Shown: positions 1 to 12,540, counted from the first letter of the stretch. The stretch: DNA of 64,000 nt from Cervus elaphus (GCF_910594005.1 NC_057848.1:139696155-139760154); one strand, 5' to 3'. Numbers and translations are program-made. Notes: generated from the letters alone by a model not told the origin.

Positions 1-593
1 GAATATATCCACATGGAATGTACATACTATTTTATTGCCAATTTTTCTCAATTACTCTTTAAGGAATTATTTCTTCAAATTAAAATTGGACAGATGGAAA
101 CCAATCCATCCTATCATGGAAATATAACCTGGATCCAAAACTTGCTTTACTAAAATAACTAGAGAAATTTTAAAAATATAATATTTAATAAATGGAACCC
201 CGTAAGCCTTCCTTTCTTCAACTATTAGCAAAAACTGATTAATACAAAAATCAGGGAAACAGAATGGTTTGACTGAGAGTTCAAACATGTAACCCTTAAC
301 TGCCAATTTTATGGGCTAAGACAAATTTCAGTGTTCCGTGATTAAAACAGAACCAAATTTTACTAAGCAGACAGAGGACTGTATAGTACACCAGGAATGA
401 CCAGACTCATTCAAATGTAAAAAGATTGTTTTCTGTTATCCTGCTACACTTAAGTGAAGTTTAATGGTTGGTTAACTTTCATTCCAGAATCTTAACCAGG
501 GTTAAGTGTTCAAGGCTTGATTCTATTGGAAACCTATCCTGATAAAGAAAAATGGTTCCATATATACAGGAAGATAGAATGAATGTCTGTATC
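1..593. other. Unassigned AT-rich sequence
   Basis: No gene, RNA or repeat could be recognised. The short open frames here have no motif and are consistent with chance in AT-rich DNA. Confidence 0.6.
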
Positions 594-914
594 CAACCAG
601 TCCATCCTAAAGGAGATCAGTCCTGGGTGTTCATTGGAAGGACTGATGTTGAAGCTGAAACTCCAATACTTTGGCCACCTGATGCGAAGAGCTGACTCAT
701 TTGAAAAGACCCTGATGCTGGGGAAGATTGAGGGCAGGAGGAGAAGGGGACGACAGAGGATGAGATGGTTGCATGGCATCACCAACTCGATGGACATGGG
801 TCTGGGTGGACTCCAGGAGTTGGTGATGGACAGGGAGGCCCGGCGTGCTGCGGTTCACGGGATCGCAAAGAGTTGGACACGACTGAGCGACTGAACTGAA
901 CTGAACTGAACTGA
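594..914 (+). mobile_element. BovB (RTE-type LINE) 3' end
   Basis: This is a 5'-truncated sense BovB tail. The reading frame from about 583 to 894 encodes the C-terminal BovB segment (KLQYFGHLMRRADS, GRRRRGRQRMRWLHG), followed by the diagnostic 3' end with tandem ctgaa units in place of a poly(A) tail. BovB is a ruminant-abundant LINE of presumed horizontal origin. The polymerase domain is absent, so the copy is dead. Confidence 0.9.
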
Positions 915-1115
915 TGTAGGAACCACTGTAACTCACTACTGCCTTGTACATTTTCAGAATTATTAAGTTCCTTTTCTCTTGTTGCTCCACCATCCACTAA
1001 GTTATCCTCATCTCCATGATCTATTGTAGAGTCTCCTTCTTGTAAACTAAAGAAATATTAAATCTGATAATAGGAATTGATTAAAAGTTACTACCTAAAC
1101 TATTTGAAAGTTGCT

Positions 1116-1251
1116 AAGAGAGTAGTATTCTTGCCTGGAGAATCCCAGGGACAGAGGGGACTGGTGGGCTGCCATCTATGGGGTTTCACAGAGTCGGACA
1201 CGACTGAAGTGACTTAGCAGCAGCAGCAGCAGCAGCAGCAAGAGAGTAGTA
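1116..1251 (+). mobile_element. 5'-truncated Bov-tA/Bov-A2 SINE with target duplication
   Basis: The sequence from the cttgcctggagaatccc block to gacacgactgaagtgac is the 3' part of a Bov-A-type SINE. It ends in an (AGC)n tail. A perfect 12-bp target duplication, aagagagtagta, flanks it at 1116-1127 and 1240-1251, so the boundaries are well fixed. Confidence 0.9.
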
Positions 1252-1387
1252 GATCCTGAAAGTTCTCATCAAAAGGAAAAAAAATGTAACTGTATAAGAT
1301 GACGGATGTTAACTAAACTTACTGTGGTAATCATTTTGCAATCTATTTAACTCAAATCATTATTCTATGCACCTTAAACTTTATACA

Positions 1388-1610
1388 GTGTGTGTGTTCT
1401 AAGTTGCTTCAGTTGTGTCTGACTCTTTTGTGATCCCATGAACTGTAGCCCACCAGACTCCTCTGTCCATGGGATTTTTCCAGGCGAGAATGTTGGAGTT
1501 GCCATTGCCTCCTCCAGGAGACCTTCTTGACCCAGGGATCGAACCCACATCTCTAGGTCTCCTGAACTGGCAGGCAGGTTCTTTATCACTAGCGCCACCT
1601 GGGAAGCCCC
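1388..1610 (-). mobile_element. Bov-tA SINE, antisense
   Basis: Complete-looking antisense Bov-tA. It runs from the BovB-derived tail (cttcagttgtgtctgactc) to the tRNA-Glu-like head (cacctgggaagcccc). Near-duplicate flanks aaactttatacagt and aaacttacactgt suggest a decayed target duplication. Confidence 0.9.
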
Positions 1611-1649
1611 AAACTTACACTGTACTGTATGTCAATTATATTTTTCTGG

Positions 1650-2170
1650 GGCTCAGCGCAGGCCACCCCCAAATATACTGCAACAGCATGTTTATTATCT
1701 TGAATTAAAATTGCTAATGAAATGGTCCATGCAAGAGGGATACTCTGGCACTACTCTCTGGCTCCCAGAAAGTAGGAAACAAAACCTCTCATGCGAAAGA
1801 TACTCTCCCTGAATCTGGAGGCAGAAGGGCATCCTTAGAACCATAGATGCAGAATTCAGACAGAGAAGCCTGTATACACAAATTGTGTTACTTCTTTGAC
1901 TACCCCAAACCCAAATTCTGTTTAGATTCTTCACTACTTAAGCACCCAAAGCCTAAGTTCTTTGTGTTGTCAGAAATTTCTTTGTCTAAAGTGTATAAAG
2001 CTGCCTGCTTTGACCACTTCTTAGGTCCAGTTTTTATGGAATCTCCATGCACATGAATTAAAATTTGTTTCTTTTTCTCCTGTTCATCTGAGTTGTGTCA
2101 ATTTTATGATTAGCCCAACCACAAGAACTCAAGAGGGGAAACAGGGAAATTTTCCCCTCCTCAGCAATCT
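1650..2170 (+). repeat. Ancient LTR-like sequence (solo)
   Basis: The segment has LTR architecture: gtgtataaagctgcc around 1990 as a TATA-like box, a late aattaaa signal near 2056, and a U5-like end with tttctcctgttcatctg and a purine-rich close. The same U5 style recurs at about 46,640 and 63,080. An old ERV-L/MaLR-like solo LTR is my reading. The family was not verified and the 5' edge is uncertain. Confidence 0.45.
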
Positions 2171-2298
2171 CAATAAAACAGGTTATTTTTGTTACTACCA
2201 AAATGGAAAAAAAAAAAGCACACTTTCTCCTAGATGAACAAAATCTATAAGGAAACTTCCAATATCATTTTTGGAAATTTGAAAGGCAAAACAGAAAA

Positions 2299-2500
2299 AT
2301 GTGTGTGTGTGTGCTAAATCGCTTCATTCATGTCCGACTCTATGAGACTCTATGAACTGTAGTCCACATGGCTCCTATTCAGGCAAGTTTCCCACTTCCT
2401 TCTCCAGGGGATCTTCCCGACCAGGGATTGAACCCACGTCTCTCATGACTCTTGCATTGGGCGGTGGCTTCTTTACCACTAGCGCCACCTGAGAAGTCCA
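2299..2500 (-). mobile_element. Bov-tA SINE, antisense
   Basis: Diverged antisense Bov-tA. The tail end is gtgtgtgctaaatcgcttc and the head end is gccacctgagaagtcc. The flanks aaacagaa (about 2290) and aaacagaa (about 2501) look like the target duplication. Confidence 0.88.
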
Positions 2501-2984
2501 AACAGAAGCATAATCTTGAGCAGTTCTTGAAAACACATGTTTCGATATGGTCCTAATTTTTCTGTTTTTCTGTTTTATTGCTTTTTATAATAAAAAAATA
2601 ATACAGAAAGAGTACAGGCTTATCTTCACCCATCATTTCCTCTGAAATATTTTCTTCTCTGCTTGGTACTACTAAATTCAACAAGCTCATTATTTTCAGG
2701 CTAAAGACACTTTAATTTGTGAATTTTTTGTTCTCCTGAAGCAAGTCTTGCCATAGGGAAGTAGGTTTGATCAGTTCTCACCTGAATTTAATGTTTTTCT
2801 CAGTCTTTATGGTACATGAATATTTGATAAATCAGCTGACCTCTGCCTTGTCTGGGTTCCTTAAAGGCACTTGGCAATAATATGACTCTTCCCTATCCTT
2901 ATTCTAAGGATGTGATCAACTTCCCTGCACTCTCTGTAAGTCTTCCTGCTACCCTTCCCTAATGATAGCTTGAACAACGTTGGA

Positions 2985-3935
2985 TTCATGATCTCCAAAG
3001 AAGAAGACGACCAGGGACCAGGCTTGATCACTCAAGAGCTTTTGTGTAGCAGAGTTTTATTAAAGTATAAAAAGGAACAGAGAAAGCTTCTGACATAGAC
3101 ATTGGAAGGGGGATGGAGAGTGCCTCCCTTGCTAGTCTTCACAAGGGAGCTATATACTTTTCAATTGGTCATTAACAATAAATCAAAAGAATGTAAGATT
3201 ATAAAGATCTTACCAGACCCACTCCCACAATATACATTTTAAGATAACAGGATTAGAATTAACAATAGAAAGATCTTACCAGACCCAATCCTATAACATA
3301 CATTTTCTAATTAATTTATTTTTATTGAAGGATAATTGCTTTACAGAATTTCGCTGTTTTCTGTCAAACCTCAACATGAATCAGCCACAGGTATACATAT
3401 ATCCCCTCCCTTTTGAACCTCCCTCCCATCTCCCTCCCCATCCCACCCCTTGAGGTTGATACAGAGCCCCTGTTTGAGTTTCCTGAGCCATGCAGCAAAT
3501 TCCTGTTGGCTATCTATTTAACATATGGTAATGTAAGTTTCCATGTTACTCTTTCCATACATCTCACCCTCTCCTCCCCTCTCCCCATGTCCATAAGTCC
3601 ATTCTCTATGCCTCTTTCTCCACTGTTGCCCTGTAAGTAAATTCTTCAACATCATTTTTTTAGATTCCATTTTAAGATGACAGGATTAGTCAGAAGGTTC
3701 TCAAGAAGGAGAAACATGTCCTCAAGCAGGATACATTGTTATTATATAATCATTGGTACAGAGTTTAAGGAAAAAATATATCCTTGAGCAAGATGAGTTG
3801 TTTTGTTGTGCAATCATCAGCTCTGGGCTTAAAGAAAAAAAACTTTTGTCCTTTTCTCCTCCTTGAGAACTTCAGACCCCTATCTCCTCTTCCAGAGCCC
3901 CAGACCCCTCTTAGCAACCTGCCTAGGAATTGACT
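2985..3935 (-). repeat. Antisense ERV LTR interrupted by L1
   Basis: On the minus strand the right half of this LTR carries aataaaactctgctacac followed by aaaagctcttgagtgatc, typical of ruminant class II (ERVK-like) LTR R-U5. Within it, two copies of agatcttaccagaccca lie about 65 bp apart (3206 and 3270), a local duplication. The L1 segment at about 3306-3660 splits the LTR, and LTR-like sequence resumes with attttaagatgacagg. Outer borders are approximate. Confidence 0.6.
3306..3660 (-). mobile_element. L1 3' UTR fragment, antisense
   Basis: The block taattaatttatttttattg through ttttttagattcc is the antisense 3' end of a ruminant L1. It interrupts LTR sequence that shares an attttaagat-acaggattag motif on both sides. 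No coding sequence is present. Confidence 0.75.
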
Positions 3936-3976
3936 AATCAACTAATCAACTCCACCCCCACCCCCACTGGTTTACC

Positions 3977-4379
3977 TTTTTTTTTTTTTTCAACTAAACT
4001 ATAGTTGACTCACAATGTTATATTAGTTTTAGGTATGTAGTATAATAATTTGATATTTTTATAGCTTACACTGCATACAAAGTTATAAAATACTGACAAT
4101 ATTTCTTGTGCTGTGAACTGCATTCTTGTAAATTATTTATTTTATAACTGGTAGTCTACAGTCCTTAATAATTCCCTTACCTATTTTCCCCTGCTCTCAC
4201 TGCTCTCCCCTCTAGCAACCACTAGTTTGATCTGGATCTATGAGTGCATCTGTTTTATTACATTTATTTCTTTTTTAGATTTCACATATAAGTGAAAACA
4301 TACAGTATTTATCTTTCACTGTCTGCCTTATTTAACTAAGTATAATACCCTCCAGGTCCATTCATGTCAGGGAAATGCC
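3977..4379 (-). mobile_element. L1 3' segment, antisense (part of an inverted L1)
   Basis: A poly-T run at about 3977-3990 (an antisense poly(A)) is followed by antisense L1 3' UTR and the end of ORF2, stopping at a position equivalent to the gatggacctgg block of ORF2. It abuts a sense ORF2 segment directly. Together the two match the product expected from twin-primed reverse transcription. Confidence 0.8.
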
Positions 4380-5735
4380 TATCAACATACCACTCACATT
4401 TTTTACAGAACTAGAACAAATAATTTAAAAATTTTATGGAAACACAAAAGATCCCAAATACCCAAAACAATCCTGAGAAAGAAGAAGAGTTGAGGAATCA
4501 TATGCCCTGACTTCAGAGTATACTACAAAGCTACAGAAATCAAAACGGTATGGTACTAGCACAAAAGCTGATACACAGATCAATGGAACAGAGTGGAGAG
4601 CCCAGATATAAACCCATGCACTTATGGTCAATTAATCTACAACAAAGGAGGCAAGAATATACAATGGAGAAAATACAGTCTTTTCAACAAGTGGTGCTGG
4701 GAAAACTAGACAGTTACATGTAAAAGAATGAGATTAGTATACTCCCTAACACGTATACAAAATTTAACTCAAAATGAATTGAAGACCTAAGTGTAAAACC
4801 AAATTCTATAAAACTCCTAGAGGAAAACATAGGCAGAACACTCTTTGACACAAAGCACAGCAATAACTTTTTATATTCATCTCCTAAAGTAAAGGAAATG
4901 GAAGCAAAAATAAACAAAGGGACCTAATTAAAATTAAAAGCTTTAGCACAGCAAAGGAAACCATCAACAAAATGAAAAGACAACCTATAGAATGGGAGAA
5001 AATATTTGCAGATGATCTGACCAATAAGGGGTTAATATCTAAACTATATAAACACCTCACATAACTCAATACCAAAAAATCAAACAACCTGATTTTAAAA
5101 TAAGCAGAAAAACTGAATAGACATTTTCCCAAAGAGTAAATGTGGATGGCCAACAGCACATGAAAACATGCTCAACATTACTAATCATCAGGGAAATGCA
5201 AATCAAAACCACAGTGAGATAGGACCTTAAACCTGTCAGAATGGCTATAATCAAAAAACAAAAATAACAAACATTGGATGTGGAGAAAAGGGAACTCTCC
5301 TACAGTGTTAGTAGGAATGTAAGTTGGTACAGTGGACTTTGGAAAACAGCATGAAGGCTCCTCAAACTAAAAACAGAATTATCATTGACCGGCAATTTCA
5401 CTCTCAGGTATACATCTGAAACAAAAAAAATCTAAAACACTAATTAGAAAAGATACAAGCACTCCAATGGTCATAGCAGCATTATTTACTATAGCTAAGA
5501 TACAGAAGCAATCTAAATGTCCATCAATGGATGAATGGAACAAAAAAGATATGGAATACACACACACACACACAATGGAATACCACTTGACCACAAAAAA
5601 GAATGAAATTTTGCCATCTGCAACAACACGGATGGACCTGGAGGGTAATAAGCATACGCTAAGCGAAATAAGTAAGAAAGAGAAAGACTGTATGTTTTTT
5701 CTGAGATGTGGAATCTAAATAAAGCTATTTTTTTA
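4380..5735 (+). mobile_element. L1 ORF2 C-terminal segment, sense (inverted partner)
   Basis: This is about 1.35 kb of degenerate L1 ORF2 downstream of the RT core. Recognisable pieces are the aaaacgtatggtactagc area, the aaatgcaaatcaaaaccac area, and a late frame at 5467-5718 (VIAALFTIAKIQKQSKCPSM). Many stops break it. It ends at ggaatctaaataaag, the same L1 position at which the adjoining antisense piece overlaps. It contains a (CA)n tract near 5559-5574. Confidence 0.85.
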
Positions 5736-6604
5736 AATGAAGGGACAAGTTTGGTCACAACTCTGAAAATGAGATTATTCTTTAGTATATGCAGAGGCAA
5801 ACCAGCTATATCTCACCTTGAGTATAACAATTACAGTTTACTCAGCACATTAGTATCCAAAGGGTAATGTTGTCTATATAATTCTGCATTTTTATGTCTC
5901 TTAAATGCCTTATGGTAGAAATTTAAATGTTTCACTCTGTGACTAGAACTGTGATTAGGTGCAAGGACTAACTAAATCACACCCTTACTTCATCTGAGTA
6001 TAAAACCAACTGAGAAGTAGATGTAGAAAGAAGGCAGATAAAGAGTAAAACGTCAGCTAATTATTGATAAAGATGACTTGACAGTGGTTTAGAACTTTGG
6101 ACACAACTGGCTTATTAATACTTTCCATCAAAGTAAAAAGTATTCACACAAAACTGGTCAATTTACTTCCTACAGTAAGTCTAAAACCTGAACAAGAAAG
6201 AGGAGGAGGAGAAAAAATAGATTCTTAGATTCAAGTTACTGGGAAAGAAAGAGAAGGCTCTGATCATTTGCTCATGTTTTATTCCTTCACCCAAATTCAC
6301 TGAACTGATACATTTTTTTTTTAATGCCACGGGGAATCATGAGGGAGGAGGTAGAAATCTGGGATTTTTTTCTTCCTATACTTTTCCCACTCCTGAGTGA
6401 ACAGTCTCCTATTTACTGGAAATGTAGTAAGTAGGAGTGAAGAACCCTCACCACTTCCTTTCCGTCAACCTTCCTTTATCTTCATCATCCTTGTTCCATC
6501 TGTCCAGTAAAACTATCAAGCCTCATAAAATGAAAATGCCAGGATCCTCCCCCTCAATCCCTACTCCTTGTACAGGTGTGTTTGCACCAACCTGGATTGA
6601 TCAT
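5736..6604. other. Unassigned sequence
   Basis: No gene or repeat was recognised. A 133-codon open frame starts at 6437 but has no family signature, and it runs into an antisense L2 fragment. Confidence 0.55.
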
Positions 6605-6735
6605 TTTAATACTGTAATCATTCAACAACTGAGTGTGCATCTTGGCAGCCAGATACTATGCTCAGTCTCAGACACTAAAATGAACAAAACACAGACTCTG
6701 CTGTCAAGAGGTTTGATGAACATTTTCCTAATATA
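6605..6735 (-). repeat. L2 3' end, antisense
   Basis: The succession of cattcaacaactgagtg, ccagatactatgctcag and aatgaacaaaacacagac matches the antisense order of the mammalian L2 LINE tail. The fragment is heavily diverged and short. Confidence 0.55.
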
Positions 6736-7714
6736 TTTTATTTATGGACCCATTCTATTTAAATCAGTTGGCATTTCCTTGTCAGGATATTATTCTTGGT
6801 GGACATTTAGACTTCATTTAGCATTGTCACTTCTTTAAGATTACAAATCATTCTCTGCAGGCAAAATTTCCCCTGTACTTGTATTTCTTCTTTCTAAGTA
6901 ACTCTTGGTCCAGGTGTTTTTTGTGCCTCTCTGGGGATTAGTTCAGTCACTTTTCTCTGTGGGATGTTCTCTGTGGGAGTGGTTTTACTGTTTAACTGTA
7001 CACCAGATTCATGACTCTTTTTTTATTTCCCAGATGTTCTATAGCTTGAGGACACTGTTCTTTGACTAATTTGTTGTCTTTTTTTGTGTCTGATTTGCTG
7101 ATTTATGCATCATGCTGGTCTCATTTCTCCCAAGGTCAGTCATCTTGCTGTGCTTTGTTTGCAAGCTGAATGTAAACTCCCATGTTGGGTTTGGTCTGTA
7201 ATCATAAACAGCTCCTGAGAAATGTGTCATTGGTCCTCCCATGATCCCACACTGGCCTCCAGATCTTGATCCTCTGCTCTAGCCCGCCTCACGTTGTTTC
7301 CTCTCATCAATTCACTTCGTTAAAGCTCCCATCCTCTTCATTTTAGTAGGACTGCCTGTGACAAGACTGGCAAGCTTGTCCATTAATGCCTTTAATCCAA
7401 TGATCAGATTTGTGTTCTGAGCTCACTCAACCCATCAGCAGTATGTTTGACCAGTTGAAGTTCCTTCTGCTTTTGGCTTTCATGACTAGCCTTACTAATT
7501 TATTATCATCCTGGCTGTCCCTTCTCCATTCTATTCCTCTTCCTCTGATCTCTGACCTGGAGGGCCACCACACTCCATTGCACAGGTTACAGATTACATC
7601 CTGCAGATGTGATGCTGCTGCCAATGGCATCTTCTCAGCAGTTGTGCTATATGACAGGCCCAGTATCCTAGGCTGGGACATCTGAAGCCAGAGCCTTGGG
7701 TTCTTGCATTTGGT
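6736..7714. other. Unassigned sequence
   Basis: Roughly 1 kb with no recognisable repeat or gene. Overlapping open frames on both strands at 7410-7685 show no conserved motif. Confidence 0.5.
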
Positions 7715-7905
7715 CTCTGTAGGACCTTGAGAAAATTTCTTTGCTCTACACTCATTTTCATCAACTGGAATGTGGACATGATGATAGTATCTGTTACAAA
7801 GATTATTTTTGAGAATTCAAGGTCCAAATGCATGTGGAATCCTTAGAAAGTCCTGGTTCCCAGTGAGAGTTCCATAAGTGTTACATATTACCATTATTAT
7901 CATTT
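7715..7905 (-). repeat. MIR SINE, antisense
   Basis: The order ccttgagaaaatttctttgc, catcaactggaatgtggac, gatgatagtatctgtta and a final accattattatcattt is the antisense MIR core plus tail. MIR is a mammalian-wide ancient tRNA-derived SINE. Confidence 0.7.
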
Positions 7906-8017
7906 AAGCTCTGCTTTGGTATTCTGTGACTGTGATGTACTTAGACTGCCAATCTTCCTTTTCTTGGTGAATTTTCTAAGAATCACACAAAAAAATACTC
8001 TATGAAAATAAAGTACA

Positions 8018-8272
8018 TGGGACTTCCCTGGTGGTCCAGTGGTTAAGAATCCTCCTGCAGGGGACATGGGTTCAATTCCTGGTCTGGGAAGATCCCACTT
8101 GCCATGAGGCAGCTAAGCCCACACACCCTAGAGCCCATGTACCACAAGAAGAGAAGCTACTGCAATGACAAGCCTGGGCACCACAACTACAGAGTAGCCA
8201 ATGCACAACAATAAACAGCCCATGCTCTGCAACGAAGATCCAGTGAAGCCAAAAAAAAAAAAAAAAAAAAAG
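8018..8272 (+). mobile_element. CHR-2-type SINE with 14-bp target duplication
   Basis: The element has a tRNA-Glu-derived head (gggacttccctggtggtcc), the CHR-specific body (agcccacacaccctagagcc, tctgcaacgaagatccagtg) and a poly(A) tail at 8251-8271. A perfect target duplication gaaaataaagtaca flanks it at 8004-8017 and 8273-8286. The CHR family is shared by cetaceans, hippos and ruminants. Confidence 0.93.
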
Positions 8273-8561
8273 GAAAATAAAGTACAAAATAAGAAGCCTA
8301 AGTTGGATGGAGCCTGAAATTGGATGCTAATTGCCTAAAACTCAGATAAAATATGCATGTTTCAGAGGTCCCAATATTTTTGCTCTCTAGTAACATTTTT
8401 TAGAAGAAAACACGTAAGAGCTTTAGATGCATAGCAACTTTTCTCTCTCAATTTTTATTTTGCTGTTTACTGTTCCTGTAGCCATAGCAGAAGAAAATGT
8501 AGTTGTTTTAAGTTAATCAAAATTTCTGGTCTTTTAGCTGACCTTATGAGAGTGAGGCCTT

Positions 8562-8795
8562 ATGGGACTCCCCTGGTGGCTCAGACGGCAAAGCGGGAGA
8601 CCCGGTCTCCTACAATGCGGGAGACCTGGATTTGAACCCTGGGTCGGGAAGATCCCCTGGAGAAGGAAATGGCAACCCACTCCAGTACTCTTGCCTGGAA
8701 AATCCCATGGATGGAGGATCCTGGTAGGCTATAGTTCATGGGGTTACAAAGAGTCCAATACGACTGAGTGACTTCACTTTCACTTTCTTTCACTT
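8562..8795 (+). mobile_element. Bov-tA2 SINE
   Basis: Full-length sense copy, from gggactcccctggtggctc to a ttcactttcactttc tail. Flanking ttatgagagtgagg (before) and ttataagagtgaag (after) are a slightly diverged target duplication. Confidence 0.93.
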
Positions 8796-9571
8796 TATAA
8801 GAGTGAAGTAAAAACATGTAAATAAAAGAAATACCTCTTGAAAAAGATATACAATTATGTAAAGATAATAAGAGTATGCAGGCAGCATTATTTAATTATA
8901 TAGTCAAAGATAATAGCTTCTTGTAGTTTATCCATCATCCTCTATTTTCTTTAATTACTTTGTAATCTTTGTCCTATTTCAAATGTATATTCAGTGATTC
9001 CATTTACTTCTTACATGACTATTAAGTTCTCCTACTAAACAAATGCATATGCTTGATGTTACAGCACAGATAGCTACAGAAATTCAGAGAAATTATATGT
9101 GTAACAATTTCCATTATATTTTGATATATATTTCTCCATCATTGAAAAGTTTTTGTTGTTTGCCAGAAAAAAATATTTCCTACAGATTAAAATGTTTACT
9201 GATTTTGTAAATGAATTTTTATAATTCAATGGAGTTTTAAATTATTTATTATATTTAATCAAGTATTCTGGTTTTTAAAATTACTAATATTTTGCCATAT
9301 TGATTAAAACTCAATAATTTCCTGATTCACCCAAATAACAGGTACCCTTGGCTAATATAGCTCTTACTGCATGATATGTTGGCACTATGATATACATACT
9401 GGGTTGAATAGTAATTATGTAGGGACAATATCTGGATGGGAGACTTTCCCCTTTTTGTGCAACATAATGAGCTTGCTGGCACATCCAAATGATTATTGCC
9501 ATTGTTGTTTTATGACACTATTTTGTTCGACAGATAACTCTGCAGTTCTCTGAAACCTGTTTGATTTAATA
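8796..9571. other. Unassigned AT-rich sequence
   Basis: No repeat or gene was recognised. Short open frames on both strands near 9311-9553 have no motif. Confidence 0.5.
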
Positions 9572-9604
9572 TTTTATACATATATATGTATATACATATA
9601 TAAA
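9572..9604. repeat. (TA/TATATG) microsatellite
   Basis: A run of alternating atatatgtatatacatatat lies directly upstream of the next SINE. It is a simple repeat at an AT-rich target. Confidence 0.85.
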
Positions 9605-9608
9605 CATT

Positions 9609-9815
9609 TGGGCTTCCCTGGTAGCTAGATGGTAAAGAATCTGCCCACAGTGTGGGAGACCCAGGTTCAATCCCTGGGTCGGGAAGATTCCCTGGAGAAG
9701 GGAATGGCAACCCACTCCAGTATTCTTGCCCAGAGAATCCTATAGATGGAGAAGGCTAGTGGGCTACAGTCCATGGGGTCGCAAAGAGTAAGACACAACT
9801 GAGTGACTAATGTGT
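9609..9815 (+). mobile_element. Bov-tA2 SINE
   Basis: Sense copy with head gggcttccctggtagctag, middle atggcaacccactccagt and tail gacacaactgagtgac, ending in a short tgtgtgtg tract. Confidence 0.93.
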
Positions 9816-10029
9816 GTGTTATGGGTGTGAATTCAGTACTGAAGTGATAAGTTAATGATGATTTTGGTTACCAGTCATGACTACTGACATAGCTCTCACT
9901 TCATATATATCAGTGTATTACTTGATCTTAACATGTTCCTCTCACTCTTGTGCAAGCCACTACCTGGCCTGAAATACTGTGGAAACTGCATTAACTTCTC
10001 TCCTTGAATCTACTTTGCTCAGTTTACCT

Positions 10030-10580
10030 TTAAAAGAACATATTACTTCATGCTTAAAACATTCAGTGGCCCCCACTATTCTTAGAGGTTCCAAATCTTC
10101 ACCATACTCTGCATGGTCTTGCCAACTTTGCCTACTTACTCTCTTAACAAGTTCTTCCTGTTCCCTCTGCTCCACCCACAGTAAGTTCTTCCTCAAACGG
10201 GTCAAGCTGGGTTCCACCATGGAAAATTCCTGCATACTTCTCTGATGCCTAGAAGGTGACTTTTTTTTGTTCCATCTCTACATTCAGCTAACTCTGATTC
10301 AGCCTCCAGGTGTCGTGTATTGGTCTTCTCATGGGGGATCTTTAGTACTCAAGGTCCCAGGACCTATGCTCTCATAGCCTCCTTTACTTGTTCAGGGTAG
10401 CAATTACCACAGTTATCATTTTATTTATTACCATGGTAAATCATTCTAAACAAGTTGTGCCTTTGGCAGTTTACTGTCACTTCTTTTCCACTGATCATAA
10501 GCTCCATGAAGACAAAAATCATACTTCTCACAGCAATGAAAGCCCTCAATTACTATTTACTGAATGAATAAAGGAATGAA
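10030..10580 (+). repeat. L2 LINE 3' portion
   Basis: Two diagnostic stretches occur in the correct order. Around 10050-10220 lie the L2 coding end and 3' region (cagtggcccccactattc, ctgttccctctgctccac). Around 10497-10575 lies the 3' tail (ataagctccatgaagac, tttactgaatgaataaagg). The copy is ancient and has no usable ORF. Confidence 0.7.
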
Positions 10581-12540
10581 AATATAAATCATAAGAAATA
10601 TGTTTAAGATATGTTTAGATATTGGCTGTAGAAACAAAATTATCTACCCCATATTCATTTCAATGAGAAAGTTTAACCATGGTGGAAGCTTGTCAGTGGT
10701 TCATGAAGCTCTTCAAAAAATGGGAAACATTCTGACGATGGGAGGTGCTTTGAGGAGAGAAGCTTGTGCTAACTGTTAAATATTGTAAGACAGAAAAACA
10801 AAGAAGTTATTAAGTATTTACATCCCCGTTCAAACACAGCTGAGGTTAAATATATATACTGAGTACAGATTTCATGAAGTGTCTTCTTAAGGATTTCCTA
10901 AAGATGGGCAGACATTTTCTCCAATATTAAAATGTTTGTTAACAGTAGTACTAAAGTCTGTTGACTTGTAACTCTGAATTTTTAAAATACTTATTTTAGA
11001 AATCTGCATTTATTTTCTTAAATTTTTCAGCTATGCTTATCATAAAAGATTGATTTTATCTAATAACCAGATGATAACTCACTGACAGCTGTTAATGACC
11101 CAACCCACATAAAAGGACTATATAGATTCTGCCAAATTAGAAATGTAGTGAATAGCATATTTCTTAATTAAGAATATGACTGTTCAAAAAAATACTGAGA
11201 TTCTAATAGATCCACTTCAAAACCTAATATAAAATTTTGGTTTATCATAATTGTTGTCAATGGTGATGCTGTTCCTCTTCCTTAGGGGGTTATATACAAT
11301 ATATTTGAGTTATGGACAAGGACGATGTTTGTATCATGAACATACACTCAATCACTTATTATTTGCCTAATCCTCTGCTCATAGATAACAATCACAACTC
11401 TACTTCTACCAGTGGATATTCTTATAATCAGAATTATTACAGCCATAGACACAGATCCTCACAGGAAGTTCAGTACTTCTGAACCTAAAATTAGCTTCTC
11501 ATTTCTTAGTTTCACTTTGACACTGCCCATAAAAGCTTCAACAATTAAACAGAAATACAAGCAGATATCAGATATGTGGAATATTTCTGTCTCTGGAATT
11601 AGATTAGTATATCCAATAGAAATATTAAGCTGAAGGGAAATGGAAAGACCCAGAAGTAAGAGAGAGGAAGAAAATGAGGGAGTGCTTGATTGTGTGTGTG
11701 TGTGTGTGTGTGTAGGTCTTCTCAATTCCAAAATGTTTTTCTATGGAGACTAAAAGAGAAAGTTAATCTAAAAAACAGGATTTTGCACAACCCATTTTTT
11801 GAGAAACAGAAAGATAAAGGATCTTAAAATTTTTTCATGTATAAAAATGTATACACATTCTTTGAGAAGCAGAGATGTAAAATTTATGTGTTACTAATCA
11901 TAGCACAGTACTTTCATAAGACAGTTTATATTTTTCTCATGTTTTATTATGAGTTATCTGTTTTCCGTAAACATTTGAAAAGATTTTGGGCTCCAAGTAC
12001 AGTGATAACATGCACAAATCATACAGCTCACAATTTTTCAATGAAGGTACATAACCTCTTTGTCTCAAGCTGTTGACACTTTGTTTAGGCTGCATTTGTG
12101 TCAAGGAACTCTCCAGAAACAAATTTTTAAATATTCACAGAAAGGAAACTCTGATAGAGCAACAAAGTACCCTTCAGACTTTGTGTATCTGATGAAAATC
12201 TAATTGTATTTTGCTGATTTCAAAACTCTAAATTATATTTTCAGTGCAGAGATACAAAAAGCTAAGATACAGAAAGTAAATGCTTACAAAGGCTTTTGTT
12301 TTGGCACTTAAGACTTTTTTCCCCATTGATATGCTGTAATTATTAAAATATTTTAACTTACTAGATATTTCTAATCTAAGTTCATTGTTATCACAGAGGA
12401 ATCAAAGCAAAAAACCCTAAACCTACACCATAAACGCTGAATAAAACTGCAAAAGCTTTCCCTAAAATCTGAAAACAAAACAGAAGATAGAAATTATAGA
12501 AAGTAGCATAGTTCATCATATAAATAAAACAACTGATCTA
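10581..12540. other. Unassigned AT-rich sequence
   Basis: About 2 kb of sequence in which I recognise no gene or transposon. It contains one (TG)n microsatellite at about 11,690-11,714. Open frames do not exceed about 90 codons and lack family motifs. Confidence 0.5.
11690..11714. repeat. (TG)n microsatellite
   Basis: About eleven uninterrupted TG dinucleotides. Confidence 0.95.

Noticed and set aside
6437..6838. 133-codon open frame
   Set aside because: No motif, and it overlaps an antisense L2 tail, so it is a chance frame.
8562..8817. Open frames on both strands
   Set aside because: They are translations of a Bov-tA2 SINE. The same peptides recur at every SINE in the window.
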